DNA from: Pseudosulfitobacter pseudonitzschiae
GTDB taxonomy: Bacteria; Pseudomonadota; Alphaproteobacteria; Rhodobacterales; Rhodobacteraceae
Length of the DNA stretch: 64,000 nucleotides
NCBI RefSeq assembly: GCF_002222635.1
Contig: NZ_CP022420.1
Location: 62,001 to 126,000, forward strand
Direction: 5' to 3'
The position numbers were made by a program, and so were the translations under genes. Below the pieces are notes generated by a model that had not been told where the DNA came from, searched no databases, and saw nothing but the letters and a program-made list of their open reading frames with translations. Below are positions 50,647 to 59,479 of the stretch, one piece after another; positions within the stretch are counted from its first letter, which is position 1, and the number at the start of each line of letters is the position of its first letter.

Positions 50647-51328
50647 GAAGATTCCAAACCGGTCCGGGACCGCTGTCTCGAACGAAGACAGGCTGGCGCG
50701 GTCGCGGCAGTTCGCCACGAGCGCCACAAGATATGCCGCGTTCGATCAGAGTACGGCGGAAGCGGTCGCGACAGAAGGCCCAGCGGTAAATTCAGTGGAC
50801 AAGAAAGAACCCCGGAAAGGGGAAAAGGCAGCCGCGGCTGAAACGGCGCGCATCAACTCGGGGGTATCCACCCAGCCGGTGGCGGATGATGCTTGCAGCA
50901 CTCGCACCGAAGGGCAGTCTCGAACCTATTACGTGCGCATCGGAGCTGAGGACCAGGCACGGATTGAGGCGCTGGCAGAACGATCTGGCCTTGATCCGGA
51001 CTACGTTCGGCGTGCCTTGATCAAAGCGGTTCGCGCCCGCATGCAAAACCTGCGCGACACCGCGACCTGGCATGAGGTTGCCTCCGCTGCACGACCACGC
51101 CTGGCCGAGCCCAAAGGCACTGGTGCCCCCTTCATGAAATCGATGATCAGACTCGACGCCGCCCATATGGCGGCGTTGCAGACAGGCATTGATGACCCGC
51201 TCAACGTCTATGGGGTGACGCAGCTGTTATCCGCCTTCGGTAAGGCGCTGCTGCACTCCGAGATCGAAGAGCTCGCTCAAAAGATCAGCGGCATCGAAGC
51301 CCGGGCAGCGCGTCCTGATCCAGCGTAA
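50639..51328 (+). CDS. VirC2-like ribbon-helix-helix protein
   Basis: 229 residues from ATG 50639, overlapping the parA-like stop by 8 bp. A basic, disordered N-terminus of about 90 residues precedes RTYYVRIGAEDQARIEALAERSGLDPDYVRRALIKAVRARM, a ribbon-helix-helix-like unit. A second repeat follows (MIRLDAAHMAALQTGIDDPLNVYGVTQLLSAFGKAL). VirC2 proteins have a tandem ribbon-helix-helix fold and bind near the T-border overdrive, with VirC1 encoded just upstream. The name is inferred from order and fold, not from strong identity. Confidence 0.6.
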   Translation: MARKIPNRSGTAVSNEDRLARSRQFATSATRYAAFDQSTAEAVATEGPAVNSVDKKEPRKGEKAAAAETARINSGVSTQPVADDACSTRTEGQSRTYYVRIGAEDQARIEALAERSGLDPDYVRRALIKAVRARMQNLRDTATWHEVASAARPRLAEPKGTGAPFMKSMIRLDAAHMAALQTGIDDPLNVYGVTQLLSAFGKALLHSEIEELAQKISGIEARAARPDPA

Positions 51329-51737
51329 AGGCATCGCGTGCGGTCACGACAGCGATCTGACCGCCCGCCTCGATCATGTCGATGAGCTGTGCCCATTTGG
51401 CAGGATCAGCATCGCGTTGCGTTGCGATCCCGTCTTGCACAGAAAAGGCAGCCTGCTCTCCGGTCGCCGCGAGAAGAACAACTTGTTGCGGGAATTGGTC
51501 ATCGTCAAAACGCGACAAAAAGTACGCATGGCTCACGTTTGGGTTGTAGACACGGTCAGGATCGCAAACTAAGAGCAAAGTTCCGTCGTTTGCAGTCGCA
51601 GCATAGGTCTCCAGACCTCGCGACAAGCCGATCTCCCACTCGGCAGCGACAGCCGATGAAGCCGCGCCCAGAAAGAGCGCAATATGTAGAGGCCTGTAAA
51701 GCAAGTTTGTAAACTCCGTTTTGTGTTGGCCAAGCAT
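51285..51737 (-). CDS. Exported protein of unknown function
   Basis: About 150 residues. The N-terminus LLYRPLHIALFLGAASSAVAA is a signal peptide; mature part EWEIGLSRGLETYAATANDGTLLLVCDPDRVYNP is predicted beta-rich with little homology I can name. The start is uncertain among ATG 51737, GTG 51764 and an internal TTG just before the signal peptide. Its 3' end overlaps the VirC2-like gene tail to tail by 44 bp. Confidence 0.6.
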   Translation of the reverse strand: MLGQHKTEFTNLLYRPLHIALFLGAASSAVAAEWEIGLSRGLETYAATANDGTLLLVCDPDRVYNPNVSHAYFLSRFDDDQFPQQVVLLAATGEQAAFSVQDGIATQRDADPAKWAQLIDMIEAGGQIAVVTARDAFTLDQDALPGLRCR

Positions 51738-51807
51738 ATATAGGTACAGGCATATACCTGCCACCTGATAACTGCGGCTCCGACCAAATGGAGGTCAGGA
51801 GTTGAGC

Positions 51808-51987
51808 ATGAAGAATTATGCGGGTTACCCGGTCGAAGTCATTTGGGCGACGGTAAACGGTGAAGATGTCGAGGTTGGCGTCGTTTTCCAGTGGATCTGC
51901 GGCATGCGCCGTACAAGATGGTCCGATGACTTTGAGCCGTCGGACGGTGCGAACCTGAGGTACGAGCCCTATGAGGACGCAGGATAG
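51808..51987 (+). CDS. Small hypothetical protein
   Basis: 59 residues from ATG 51808 with AGGAG six bases upstream: MKNYAGYPVEVIWATVNGEDVEVGVVFQWICGMRRTRW. It is a compact beta-rich sequence of unknown family. The good ribosome-binding site and neighbouring small genes of similar type support it being real. Confidence 0.5.
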   Translation: MKNYAGYPVEVIWATVNGEDVEVGVVFQWICGMRRTRWSDDFEPSDGANLRYEPYEDAG

Positions 51988-52147
51988 ACCGCCTCCAGCC
52001 CTAAAATGCTCGCGAGCGACCGGAGCAGGACACGATTGTGATCCGGGGGCAATGACACCGAGAGAGAGAACACGCGGGGCAGAGATCGTTGCAAAGGCGA
52101 CGACGGCTTGCAACGCTACCAAAGAGAACCGATAGGAGACCCATGAG

Positions 52148-52417
52148 ATGAAAGAGATTTTCAACGTTGGCGAGACAATCTTGCTGGACGGCGCGCCGCT
52201 TGCACTGGTGACCCCCGATGGCGTCAAGGCCTGGATCGAAGACGGCGTTCAGCACAGCTTGCGCTATGACCAAGTGCGCGATCCGCTCAGCGGCCAGATG
52301 AAATACCGCTGTCTCTACGAGAAAGACGGGTCGGATATGCCGTTCGTGCTGGTAGGCAACCCTGACAGTCACGAAGGCGCGCACGTTATTCTGTTCGACC
52401 AGAAGCCAGACGCATAG
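52148..52417 (+). CDS. Small hypothetical protein
   Basis: 89 residues from ATG 52148, with GGAGA a few bases upstream. MKEIFNVGETILLDGAPLALVTPDGVKAWIEDGVQHSLRYDQVRDPLSG is a beta-rich acidic protein with no family I recognise. An inverted repeat CGTTGCAA (52087-52094) / TTGCAACG (52108-52115) lies in its leader and could be an operator. Confidence 0.55.
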   Translation: MKEIFNVGETILLDGAPLALVTPDGVKAWIEDGVQHSLRYDQVRDPLSGQMKYRCLYEKDGSDMPFVLVGNPDSHEGAHVILFDQKPDA

Positions 52418-53136
52418 CCCTTCGGAATCTTATGCCAGGTGGCGAACACTTGAGCCCCTCGGCTTCGCCCGGCGGCAGCGTCCACCTTGCAAGAGGGATG
52501 CAGACCCGTCAGGGCTGAAAGTGGATCGTGAAGGCGACCATGTGGCAAACGTCTTGGGATGGCTCAGGATGAGACAGGCCAAGACGTATTGGCACAGGAA
52601 TACAGCAAGGTCAGAATTCAGGGCGGAGCCTCAGCAGCCCGGCCCCGCTTACGGGGCTTGCCCATGTCGAAACCTTCACCATTGTAGACAGTCACGCACA
52701 TCGCAGCATAGAAGCCTCTTTCGCAGGTGCTGCATCGTGTTCGGCCCAGAGCGGTCGTTCATCGAGCCGCCTCGCGCCGCATTGCGGTATCTCTGAACCT
52801 GCCGTTCGTCGCCAGTCGCAGCATTCTTGACCGTCCAACATCAGGAACCGCTTTCCAACTTGAATGACCTGAAGCCTTCGGGCGAAGAGAGTGTCGCGAC
52901 GATCAGCATGGGAACTGCTCAGGCTCCGTTCCCAACAGCCCAGCCCGAAGGGTGCGCCCACCACACACACGTAAACCCCATGGCTGGCGTTGTTCAGGAG
53001 GCCTACCGAATCCACTTTCAGGTCATATGGGCAACAACATCTAGCGCTTGCACGGCACATATCATACCATAAACGAGAGACCTTGCCCAACCACTACGTA
53101 CCACTGGCTTGCGTTTATGGCCGCTTGGAATTCGAT
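52418..53136. other. Intergenic stretch without a recognisable gene
   Basis: About 720 bases. Several open frames exist on both strands, but none has a good start, ribosome-binding site or recognisable protein sequence. One small hairpin (CCCCG-ctta-CGGGG near 52643-52656) is present. The right part must hold the promoter of the large gene starting near 53137. It may be a gene graveyard left by integration. Confidence 0.5.
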
Positions 53137-56100
53137 ATGAACAATTTTCCCCGGCCCTCTGAAATCATGAGGCACAACAGACCCTATCTATTCTCGGACA
53201 GCAAAACTGAGGGCGTATACATATTGGCAAAATCCGAGCTGAGCCATCATTTGGAAAGCTTAACTCAGCGGAATCAGCACCAGGACTTTGAGATTTTTGC
53301 GCGCAAGCTGTGCGAGAGAGAGATTTGCCCGAACCTCCGTCCTCAGACCGGGCCGGAGGGCGGCGGCGACGGAAAAGTAGATACGGAGACTTACTCCGTT
53401 GCGCGCGAGATATCAGACCGCTGGTTTCAGGGACTGCCAGGCTCAGGTGCGGAAAGGTGGGGATTTGCTTTCAGCGCGAAGGAAAAATGGGCGCCGAAAG
53501 TTCGGAGCGACGTCCAGGGCATTGTTGATACAGGTCGTTCTTACGACAGAATTATATTCGTCACCAGCCGCGCGGCGCGATCCAAGGATCGCCTGCGGGT
53601 CGAGGACGAACTCGTCAAAAAGTTCAATGTTCCCGTCACGATTCATGACAGATCATGGATTATTGACCGGGTTTTTGAGCATGATCACAAAGACCTTGCA
53701 TATGAATATCTGAAGGCTGGTCAGTATGACGAGTCCAAAATGGTGGTCGGGCCGCGCGATTTTGAACGGAGGAAGACTCTAGACGCACTCGAAGAACGGA
53801 TCGCCAAGGGAGGACAAAACGGCGGAGAAATCACGCAGCGGGTCGTGGACGCTCTGGAAGCTGCGCAGTTGTCGAGAATGCTGGAAAGGCCGCGGATCGA
53901 AACAGTCGGTCGATTTGACCGGGCAATAAAACTGGCAAAGAAGCACGGAACTAGGCGGCAGAAAATGCAGGCCATCTATGAGGGCGCCTGGACCGATCTG
54001 TGGTGGTTCGATGAAATTGACGCCATCAATGAATCATACGAGGAGATTGAAGCGCTTGCGTTTGAGGAGAACCACGCGGACGACATATCCAAGTTGTCCA
54101 ACCTGTACACGGTTCTGACTGCGCGGGTTATGCAGGGTTGGGAAGGTGCTGAGGAACTTGAGATTGAGGCGCGCGGCGAACGTCTGCGAGTCAAGGTTCA
54201 GGAGATTAGCGCAGACGCGTCCCGGCCAAACAATGCGCTTTATGGAAAGGCGCTTGGCCACCTGCTGGAGCTATCGTCTGCATCCGTCAAGACAGATGTA
54301 GAAAGCCTGGATGCAGTCTGGAACGGCCTTTCCGATGTTATTGATCAAGCACATGGACTTGGAGAATTTCCTGCTGAGATGATCGATCAAGTGATCGATG
54401 CGCTACAGCCCTTTGCTCCTGCCAGCGATGCATTCGATGCTCTGGTGCTTAAGCTAGCTGAGTTTATGGGCGAAAGGGCCAAAGAAGGAAAAGCCGGAAA
54501 AATCCTCTTTCGAAGAGGCGAGCAGCGGCTCGAAGCCGAAGAGCCAATAGAGGCCATTCGCTGGCTTGGCAAAGCGTCGATTTATTTCATGAAGGAGGAA
54601 TACGCGGAAGAGCAGTTCGAAACGCTCTATTGTCTTTCTGTTGCCTATCGCGGCGCAGGCCTTCTGTGGGCAGCGCGCGCGACGTCGCTATCAGCGCTGG
54701 TCAGAATGGTCATTTTGTCAGATGGCACTGACGGCCCCAGGCCGGAGCTTGTTCCATCCGCAAGCCTCCTCGCCATGATATCCATACAGCTCGGACGGTT
54801 TGTCGATGCGCTGAATGTGATCCTCTGGCTGAACAGCCTGCATGAAGTTCTGCCCTTGTCCGATGAGGGCCGCGAAGGCCTCCGGAACAAGCTGCTTGAG
54901 TTTGACCGCCTTCTGATGTGTCAGATCGTCAACCTGGAAGCAGACGATCTCCGGGCGCTGTCCACTGTGCCCGACATGCTTGAGAAGCTGCGTTTGTTCT
55001 CGGCCCGCATGGCGTTGATACTCTTGCTGGGCCATGCCGAAAGCCTGGAGCAGGATGGCTCGATCCCTGAAGAGGGCTCGATAGATGAACTCAAAGAACT
55101 TGCAGAGCTGGCCGCTGTGCAGCCGGCGGCCCGAGACCTTCCCAAGCGCCTTCTAATGTACCAGAACCGCGAGTTTGAAGCCTCAGTGATCCTCCTGGGT
55201 GTAAAGGTGAAATTCACTGCGGACGCGTCGGTGTTCGGGCACTTGCTGTGCGAGGCCCATATCGGCGCGCTCGAAGGCTTCCTGGCAACATCTATTGAGA
55301 CGGGTATGCTCGCCCACGCCTCAGAATTGTCTGTGTCGGTAGAGATATGCGAAGACCTCGGTGAACCTGACATTATTTTTGATCCGGGCTCAATGATGCT
55401 GACGGTCAAGTGGCCTGTCGAACTGGATGTCAGAGATGTTGCCCACCATCAGACGCTTTGCGATCATCTTATAGACTTTTGCGCCCGGGTTATCGACGCA
55501 ATTGCTGTGGTGAATCCTGACAAGGACAACGGGTTCATGTCGCAGCTCGTAGACGAGTTTGTTATCCAGCGCAGTATCAGCTTCAGCAATGCTTGCATTG
55601 GCAATCATCGGCTTTTCGGTACGCACGCATCAACTATCGCGGGGCTGCAGTTCCTTTCCGAGAGGGAGTACCAGCTTAAGAGTGATGCGCCAACTGTGAT
55701 AAGGGGAGCGTTTCTTGATGAGCGTAGGGGAGAGGACGAGGGATTTACGGACCCGGAGAAGATTGTTCAAAGTCATCGGGGTTACGTCGTCGAGTCCATC
55801 ATTAACTTGCATCTCTGGGATAGGGCCGGATGGAACGGAATAATGTTTGCGGGTTATGGCCCTGCATATCCTCCCATGCTTGCGCTGATATTTCGTGATG
55901 AACAAACGGCATGTTCAATATTTTCCGGATGGCGAGATAAATTCGGGTCGCGGGATAAGGAGGATGCTATTCGGATTGCGCTCCTGAGAGGGGTTGATGC
56001 GCAGCATCCGTCACATTACCGCGCGTCGATCTCCAAGAATTTCGACCCCAAAAAGGATGGTCTGGACCCAAGCAAGAAGTTTATGCAAGCCTCGCGGATG

Positions 56101-56400
56101 CTAACCATGACCCCGCCAAACAGCAACAACCTGGATACGTTTCTATCTGACTTCGAGGAGAAGCAGTGTTTCATTCTGGCACCTGCGGTTCTTGGGCCTG
56201 AGGGTGAACCGCAGTTTTTCACTGACCTTTCGATTTTGAAGCGAATGCTCTATGTCCGGGAGGCGTGGGAGGTTGGCGTTCACGATCAAGACGGCATGGC
56301 ACTTCGCAGTGACGACAACATCCTGGTGCCGGATGGGATTGAAAACCCGCCATGCTTTGAATTGATGGAATTGAAGAAGCGCCTTCGGGAGGCGAGATAA
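53137..56400 (+). CDS. Large protein with Mrr-like nuclease N-terminus and helical-repeat tail
   Basis: 1087 residues from ATG 53137 (start uncertain; the frame is open to 52990). The N-terminal 200 residues look like a PD-(D/E)xK restriction-type nuclease: FEIFARKLCEREICPNLRPQTGPEGGGDGKVDTE (active-site Asp near 78), then RWGFAFSAKEKW (Lys 115 as part of a degenerate x-x-K), RIIFVTSRAARSKDRLRVEDELVKKFN and VTIHDRSWIIDRVFEHDHKDLA. The rest (about 250-1087) is predominantly helical, TPR-like in places (LFRRGEQRLEAEEPIEAIRWLGKASIYFMKEEYAEEQFETLY). GC is lower than in its neighbours. The form is that of a single-protein defence effector; no family name is claimed. Confidence 0.7.
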   Translation: MNNFPRPSEIMRHNRPYLFSDSKTEGVYILAKSELSHHLESLTQRNQHQDFEIFARKLCEREICPNLRPQTGPEGGGDGKVDTETYSVAREISDRWFQGLPGSGAERWGFAFSAKEKWAPKVRSDVQGIVDTGRSYDRIIFVTSRAARSKDRLRVEDELVKKFNVPVTIHDRSWIIDRVFEHDHKDLAYEYLKAGQYDESKMVVGPRDFERRKTLDALEERIAKGGQNGGEITQRVVDALEAAQLSRMLERPRIETVGRFDRAIKLAKKHGTRRQKMQAIYEGAWTDLWWFDEIDAINESYEEIEALAFEENHADDISKLSNLYTVLTARVMQGWEGAEELEIEARGERLRVKVQEISADASRPNNALYGKALGHLLELSSASVKTDVESLDAVWNGLSDVIDQAHGLGEFPAEMIDQVIDALQPFAPASDAFDALVLKLAEFMGERAKEGKAGKILFRRGEQRLEAEEPIEAIRWLGKASIYFMKEEYAEEQFETLYCLSVAYRGAGLLWAARATSLSALVRMVILSDGTDGPRPELVPSASLLAMISIQLGRFVDALNVILWLNSLHEVLPLSDEGREGLRNKLLEFDRLLMCQIVNLEADDLRALSTVPDMLEKLRLFSARMALILLLGHAESLEQDGSIPEEGSIDELKELAELAAVQPAARDLPKRLLMYQNREFEASVILLGVKVKFTADASVFGHLLCEAHIGALEGFLATSIETGMLAHASELSVSVEICEDLGEPDIIFDPGSMMLTVKWPVELDVRDVAHHQTLCDHLIDFCARVIDAIAVVNPDKDNGFMSQLVDEFVIQRSISFSNACIGNHRLFGTHASTIAGLQFLSEREYQLKSDAPTVIRGAFLDERRGEDEGFTDPEKIVQSHRGYVVESIINLHLWDRAGWNGIMFAGYGPAYPPMLALIFRDEQTACSIFSGWRDKFGSRDKEDAIRIALLRGVDAQHPSHYRASISKNFDPKKDGLDPSKKFMQASRMLTMTPPNSNNLDTFLSDFEEKQCFILAPAVLGPEGEPQFFTDLSILKRMLYVREAWEVGVHDQDGMALRSDDNILVPDGIENPPCFELMELKKRLREAR

Positions 56401-56517
56401 GACACTTGCGCCTACCATGCGATCACCTGATTCTGCCACTCAGACATCCGCTTCCGCGCAAGCAGGTCATTCGTGCGGCGCGCAGCGAACGACTGGAAGG
56501 TCCCGCAAAGCCGCCCG

Positions 56518-56748
56518 TCACTCAGCCTTGCTGAAATCCCGCGCGAGAATCTCCCGCGCATGCGCGACCCATTCTGGGGTCAGGCTCAGCGATTTCGCCT
56601 TGTTTTTGGGATCAAAAATCAGGCCGTTCTCGAAAAGCCGGTTGGTGATGGCCCAATCGACTCCCTTCCAGACCTGATCGCCGTAATGCAGCGTCAGGCT
56701 AAGGATCGCGAGAGCCGCATCATCAATCTTATCGATGTCGAGTGCCAT
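56518..56748 (-). CDS. DUF6429-like small protein
   Basis: 76 residues: MALDIDKIDDAALAILSLTLHYGDQVWKGVDWAITNRLFENGLIFDPKNKAKSL, matching from memory the DUF6429 pattern (IDD.. ALALL.L .. WKGFDW..M.RL...G.I.DP..KAKSV). Function unknown; such genes are common on alphaproteobacterial plasmids and beside IS elements. It ends convergent with the large nuclease gene. Confidence 0.7.
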   Translation of the reverse strand: MALDIDKIDDAALAILSLTLHYGDQVWKGVDWAITNRLFENGLIFDPKNKAKSLSLTPEWVAHAREILARDFSKAE

Positions 56749-56798
56749 CTCCCCCTCGTTTTCCTATGTCTGCCCGCTTTTCGAACCGCGGCCGCGCA

Positions 56799-57056
56799 TC
56801 ATGCATAACCCCGCCGCTTCTTTATCGCGGCAAGTTTCATCAGCGCGGTGACAGCGCGCCCTTCATCTGGATGCTGCTCAATCATCATCTGCCCGCGCGC
56901 GCCAATGCGGCCCCATTCGCGCACCAAGCTGGCGCCCCCAAAGAGATCGGGCTGAATGCTCATGCGGTAAAACCGCCGCATGTTGCAGGCTGGATCGATC
57001 CGCCGCATCTGCAGGTCGGTCGGGAACACCTCAAGTTGAGCGACAGAGTGAGACAT
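56799..57056 (-). CDS. WGR-domain protein
   Basis: 85 residues from ATG 57056. It is essentially one WGR domain: LEVFPTDLQMRRIDPACNMRRFYRMSIQPDLFGGASLVREWGRIGARGQMMIEQHPDEGRAVTALMKLA, with the namesake WGRIG. WGR domains bind nucleic acid. Stand-alone copies occur on many Rhizobiales/Rhodobacterales plasmids near DUF2493 genes, as here. An upstream ATG at 57083 is possible. Confidence 0.85.
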   Translation of the reverse strand: MSHSVAQLEVFPTDLQMRRIDPACNMRRFYRMSIQPDLFGGASLVREWGRIGARGQMMIEQHPDEGRAVTALMKLAAIKKRRGYA

Positions 57057-57089
57057 ATCGTGATCCAGCAGGCTTTCTTCCAAAATATC

Positions 57090-57151
57090 AGGTGGAAGCC
57101 TGCTCTTCCACCTCGATTTCCCCGCGAGGGGAAAAGGGGGCTCACGCCCCC
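57090..57151. terminator. Three tandem perfect hairpins downstream of the DUF2493 gene
   Basis: From right to left (gene direction): GGGGGC-tcac-GCCCCC (57136-57151) spans the stop codon and is followed leftward by TTTTCCCC. Next come TTTCCCC-gcga-GGGGAAA (57117-57134) and AGGTGGAAG / CTTCCACCT (57090-57113). The first has terminator form. Three adjacent perfect palindromes in 62 bases is unusual. Confidence 0.6.
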
Positions 57152-58074
57152 TTCTCGAACTTCATGACCGGGATGCCCAGCTTCTTGGCCTTGTCGGCGA
57201 GGTTCTCCTGGATGCCGGTGCCCGGGAAGACGAGAACACCCACCGGCAGCACCTCCAGCATGGCGTCGTTGCGCTTGAAGGGGGCAGCCTTGGCGTGCTT
57301 GGTCCAGTCGGGTTTGAAGGCGACCTGCGTCACGCCCCGAGCCTCGGCCCATTTGGCGGCAATGAGTTCTGCGCCCTTCGGGCTGCCACCGTGCAGAAGA
57401 ACCATGTCGGGATATTTGGTCCGGACCTGATCGAGCTTGCCCCAGATCAGGCGGTGATCGTTGAAGTCGGTCCCGCCAGTGAGGGCGACCTTGGGGCCTG
57501 CGGGCAGCATCACCTCGGTTTCCGCGCGGCGCTTGGCGGCCAGGAAGTCGCGGCTGTCGATCAGGGCGGCGGTCATGTGCTGGCGGTTCACCATCGAGCC
57601 GGTGCGGGGGCGCCAGGTGGATCCCGTGTGATGGACGAACTCGGTGGCTGCATGATCGCGCATCATGTCCATGCAGTTGCGCCGTTCGATCAGGGTCAGG
57701 CCTTCGGCCGTCAGGCGCTCGAGTTCGGTGGATTTCACCTCGGAGCCATCCTGCTCGCGCTGAAGGCGGCGCTGCGCCTGCTCGTTCTCATCGAGCGACC
57801 GCTCAACCCTCGCCGTGGCACGGTGGAAGAGGTTGACCTGGCCCCAGAGCACCTCTTCGAGGTCGGGTTCCATGCGGGTGTCTTCCAGGGTCGCGACGAG
57901 GGCATCGAAGATGTCGGCGACTGCGACCGCGAGGCGCTGCCCATCGGGCATCGGGCGCGGATCGGGCTCATCAAAGGGGCGGTAGCCATAAAGCTGCAGC
58001 TCGTCGAGCGCAAGGGCGGTCTGGGATGCGGTGTGGGCGGGTTCATACGTGTCGTCGTGAGTGTGGATCGTCAT
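57142..58074 (-). CDS. DUF2493 (SLOG-like) domain protein
   Basis: 310 residues. The N-terminal part is helical (DEPDPRPMPDGQRLAVAVADIFDAL). The C-terminal DUF2493/YspA-like Rossmann domain has VALTGGTDFNDHRLIWGKLDQVRTKYPDMVLLHGGSPKGAELIAAKWAEARGV, then RNDAMLEVLPVGVLVFPGTG. These are SLOG-superfamily nucleotide-binding motifs (GG...D, GGSPKGAE, PG-G). Its role on plasmids is unknown. SLOG proteins can sense or process nucleotides. Confidence 0.88.
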   Translation of the reverse strand: MTIHTHDDTYEPAHTASQTALALDELQLYGYRPFDEPDPRPMPDGQRLAVAVADIFDALVATLEDTRMEPDLEEVLWGQVNLFHRATARVERSLDENEQAQRRLQREQDGSEVKSTELERLTAEGLTLIERRNCMDMMRDHAATEFVHHTGSTWRPRTGSMVNRQHMTAALIDSRDFLAAKRRAETEVMLPAGPKVALTGGTDFNDHRLIWGKLDQVRTKYPDMVLLHGGSPKGAELIAAKWAEARGVTQVAFKPDWTKHAKAAPFKRNDAMLEVLPVGVLVFPGTGIQENLADKAKKLGIPVMKFEKGA

Positions 58075-58149
58075 CTGTTTCTTGCCTCCGGGCCTGTCTC
58101 ATCCGCGCGACAACCCGCGCGGCCTTCATGGGCTGCGAAAGCTGTCACT

Positions 58150-58292
58150 GGGGACGCCCCCTCACCCCGCCTTCGGGGCCGGAACGCATGTGGAGGAGGG
58201 CGGCAGGCAAGCTATTTGTTTCGCGATGCAAAGCGGGGGCTCGTCCCCCGCGGCGGAAATAGCTTGCCTGCCGCCCTTGATGGGGCGTCCCC
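58150..58292. repeat. Three-tier nested palindrome
   Basis: Outer 11-bp arms GGGGACGCCCC (58150-58160) / GGGGCGTCCCC (58282-58292) surround perfect 20-bp arms (58198-58217 and 58257-58276, beginning GGGCGGCAGGC). Within these lies GCGGGGG-ctcgt-CCCCCGC. The whole 143 bp could extrude as one cruciform. It fills the gap between the DUF2493 start and the toprim gene end. The remaining bases of 58075-58444 show nothing coding. Confidence 0.85.
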
Positions 58293-58444
58293 TTTGACGG
58301 CCGCCTGCCCATCTCTTGAAGGCCGCTCGGGTGTCGGGTGGATGAGATTTACCCGGGAAGAGGCAAAGGTGATGATCCAAACCCGCGACAGGACTGCAGG
58401 ACCCCTACTCCCTCAACCCCTGACCACCCTCTGCGCGATGCGGC

Positions 58445-59476
58445 TCAGCCCAACAGGCGTTGGCGATCCTCAAGCCCGATCTGCCCTGCCAGATGCTGGC
58501 GCAGCGCCTCTTTGCCGGTCGCCCGGAGATCATCGTTGAAATCCCCGAGTTGTGGCTCGAGCACATGGCACCCAATCCCGACCTCTGTGGCTCTGGCGCT
58601 CAACCTCTCTGCCGCGCGTTGCCCGGCCGGATCGCGGTCGATCGCGATGTAGAGGCGCTGCAATCCCTCTGGCAGCAGGACGGCCCCGAGGTGACCCGAC
58701 GACAGCGCCGCCCAGACGGGAAGGCCCGGCACTGCCTCGAACAGGGACAGCATGGTCTCAATGCCCTCGCCGATCACGAGGATGTCGTCATGCGGGGTCA
58801 GCCTGACAGCATTGCCGAGGAGGTGACCCATGGCACGCCGCTGCGTTTTGACCGCCGCCTTGCCCTTGCCGTCGTGCGCCAGCCAAGTCCGATGCACACC
58901 CTGCAGGGCCCCTGCCCCATCGGTGACCGCAGCGATCAATGCTGGTCGGGGAATGCTCTTGGTCTGGCCCTCATCCCGATGCCAGCACGTCGGGTGGAAG
59001 CGAAGGGCGCTCATCGTGCCGCCTTGGGTGATGCCCCGGGCGCGAAGGTAAGTGTCGGCAAGCGTGCCTGCGACTGGCATAGAGGCTGCAAAGAGCCGCG
59101 CCGCCGCGGCTCGTGTGCCACCGGGGGCTTTGGGCTTCTTCGGCACTGGCGTATTCGGGAGGACCGGCTGGGGACGGCCAAGATGCGCCCGGGCCTCAGC
59201 CAGAAGGTCGGGAAAGCGGGAGATCCCGGTTCGCTCGCGGATGATGTCGAGGAGATCGCCATGCAGTCCGACAGCCGCGTCCTGCCATTTGCCACGGGCG
59301 CCCGGTCCTGATGTGGGTCCAGTCAGCCGCACGAAGAGCGACCGGCCGGGGTTGTTCTGCAAATCGCCCACGATCCAGTAGGACCCTTCCCGCCGTCCGG
59401 CGGGAAGGTAGGCGCGACACACGCTCTCTGCGTTCTCCGCCAGAGCGCGGATCACATCTTCAGTCTCGGAATACAT
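58445..59476 (-). CDS. Toprim-domain primase-like protein (DUF7146 type)
   Basis: 343 residues. The N-terminus (SYWIVGDLQNNPGRSLFVRLTG) resembles the zinc-less front domain of plasmid primases. The toprim domain has ILVIGEGIETMLSLFEAVPGLPVWAALSSGHL (Glu) and LYIAIDRDPAGQRAAERLSARA (DxD). Such proteins act with the strawberry-notch helicase encoded next to them on many alphaproteobacterial plasmids, perhaps in plasmid DNA processing. It lies 3 bp after the strawberry-notch gene in the same operon. Confidence 0.85.
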   Translation of the reverse strand: MYSETEDVIRALAENAESVCRAYLPAGRREGSYWIVGDLQNNPGRSLFVRLTGPTSGPGARGKWQDAAVGLHGDLLDIIRERTGISRFPDLLAEARAHLGRPQPVLPNTPVPKKPKAPGGTRAAAARLFAASMPVAGTLADTYLRARGITQGGTMSALRFHPTCWHRDEGQTKSIPRPALIAAVTDGAGALQGVHRTWLAHDGKGKAAVKTQRRAMGHLLGNAVRLTPHDDILVIGEGIETMLSLFEAVPGLPVWAALSSGHLGAVLLPEGLQRLYIAIDRDPAGQRAAERLSARATEVGIGCHVLEPQLGDFNDDLRATGKEALRQHLAGQIGLEDRQRLLG

Positions 59477-59479
59477 GGC

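Noticed and set aside
52692-53090. 132-codon minus-strand open frame in the gap before the large nuclease gene
   Set aside because: Cys- and Arg-rich sequence without domain, ribosome-binding site or plausible neighbours.
57295-58539. 414-codon open frame on the plus strand opposite the DUF2493 gene
   Set aside because: It runs antisense to DUF2493 and through the triple palindrome; no domain is visible and codon bias follows the opposite strand.
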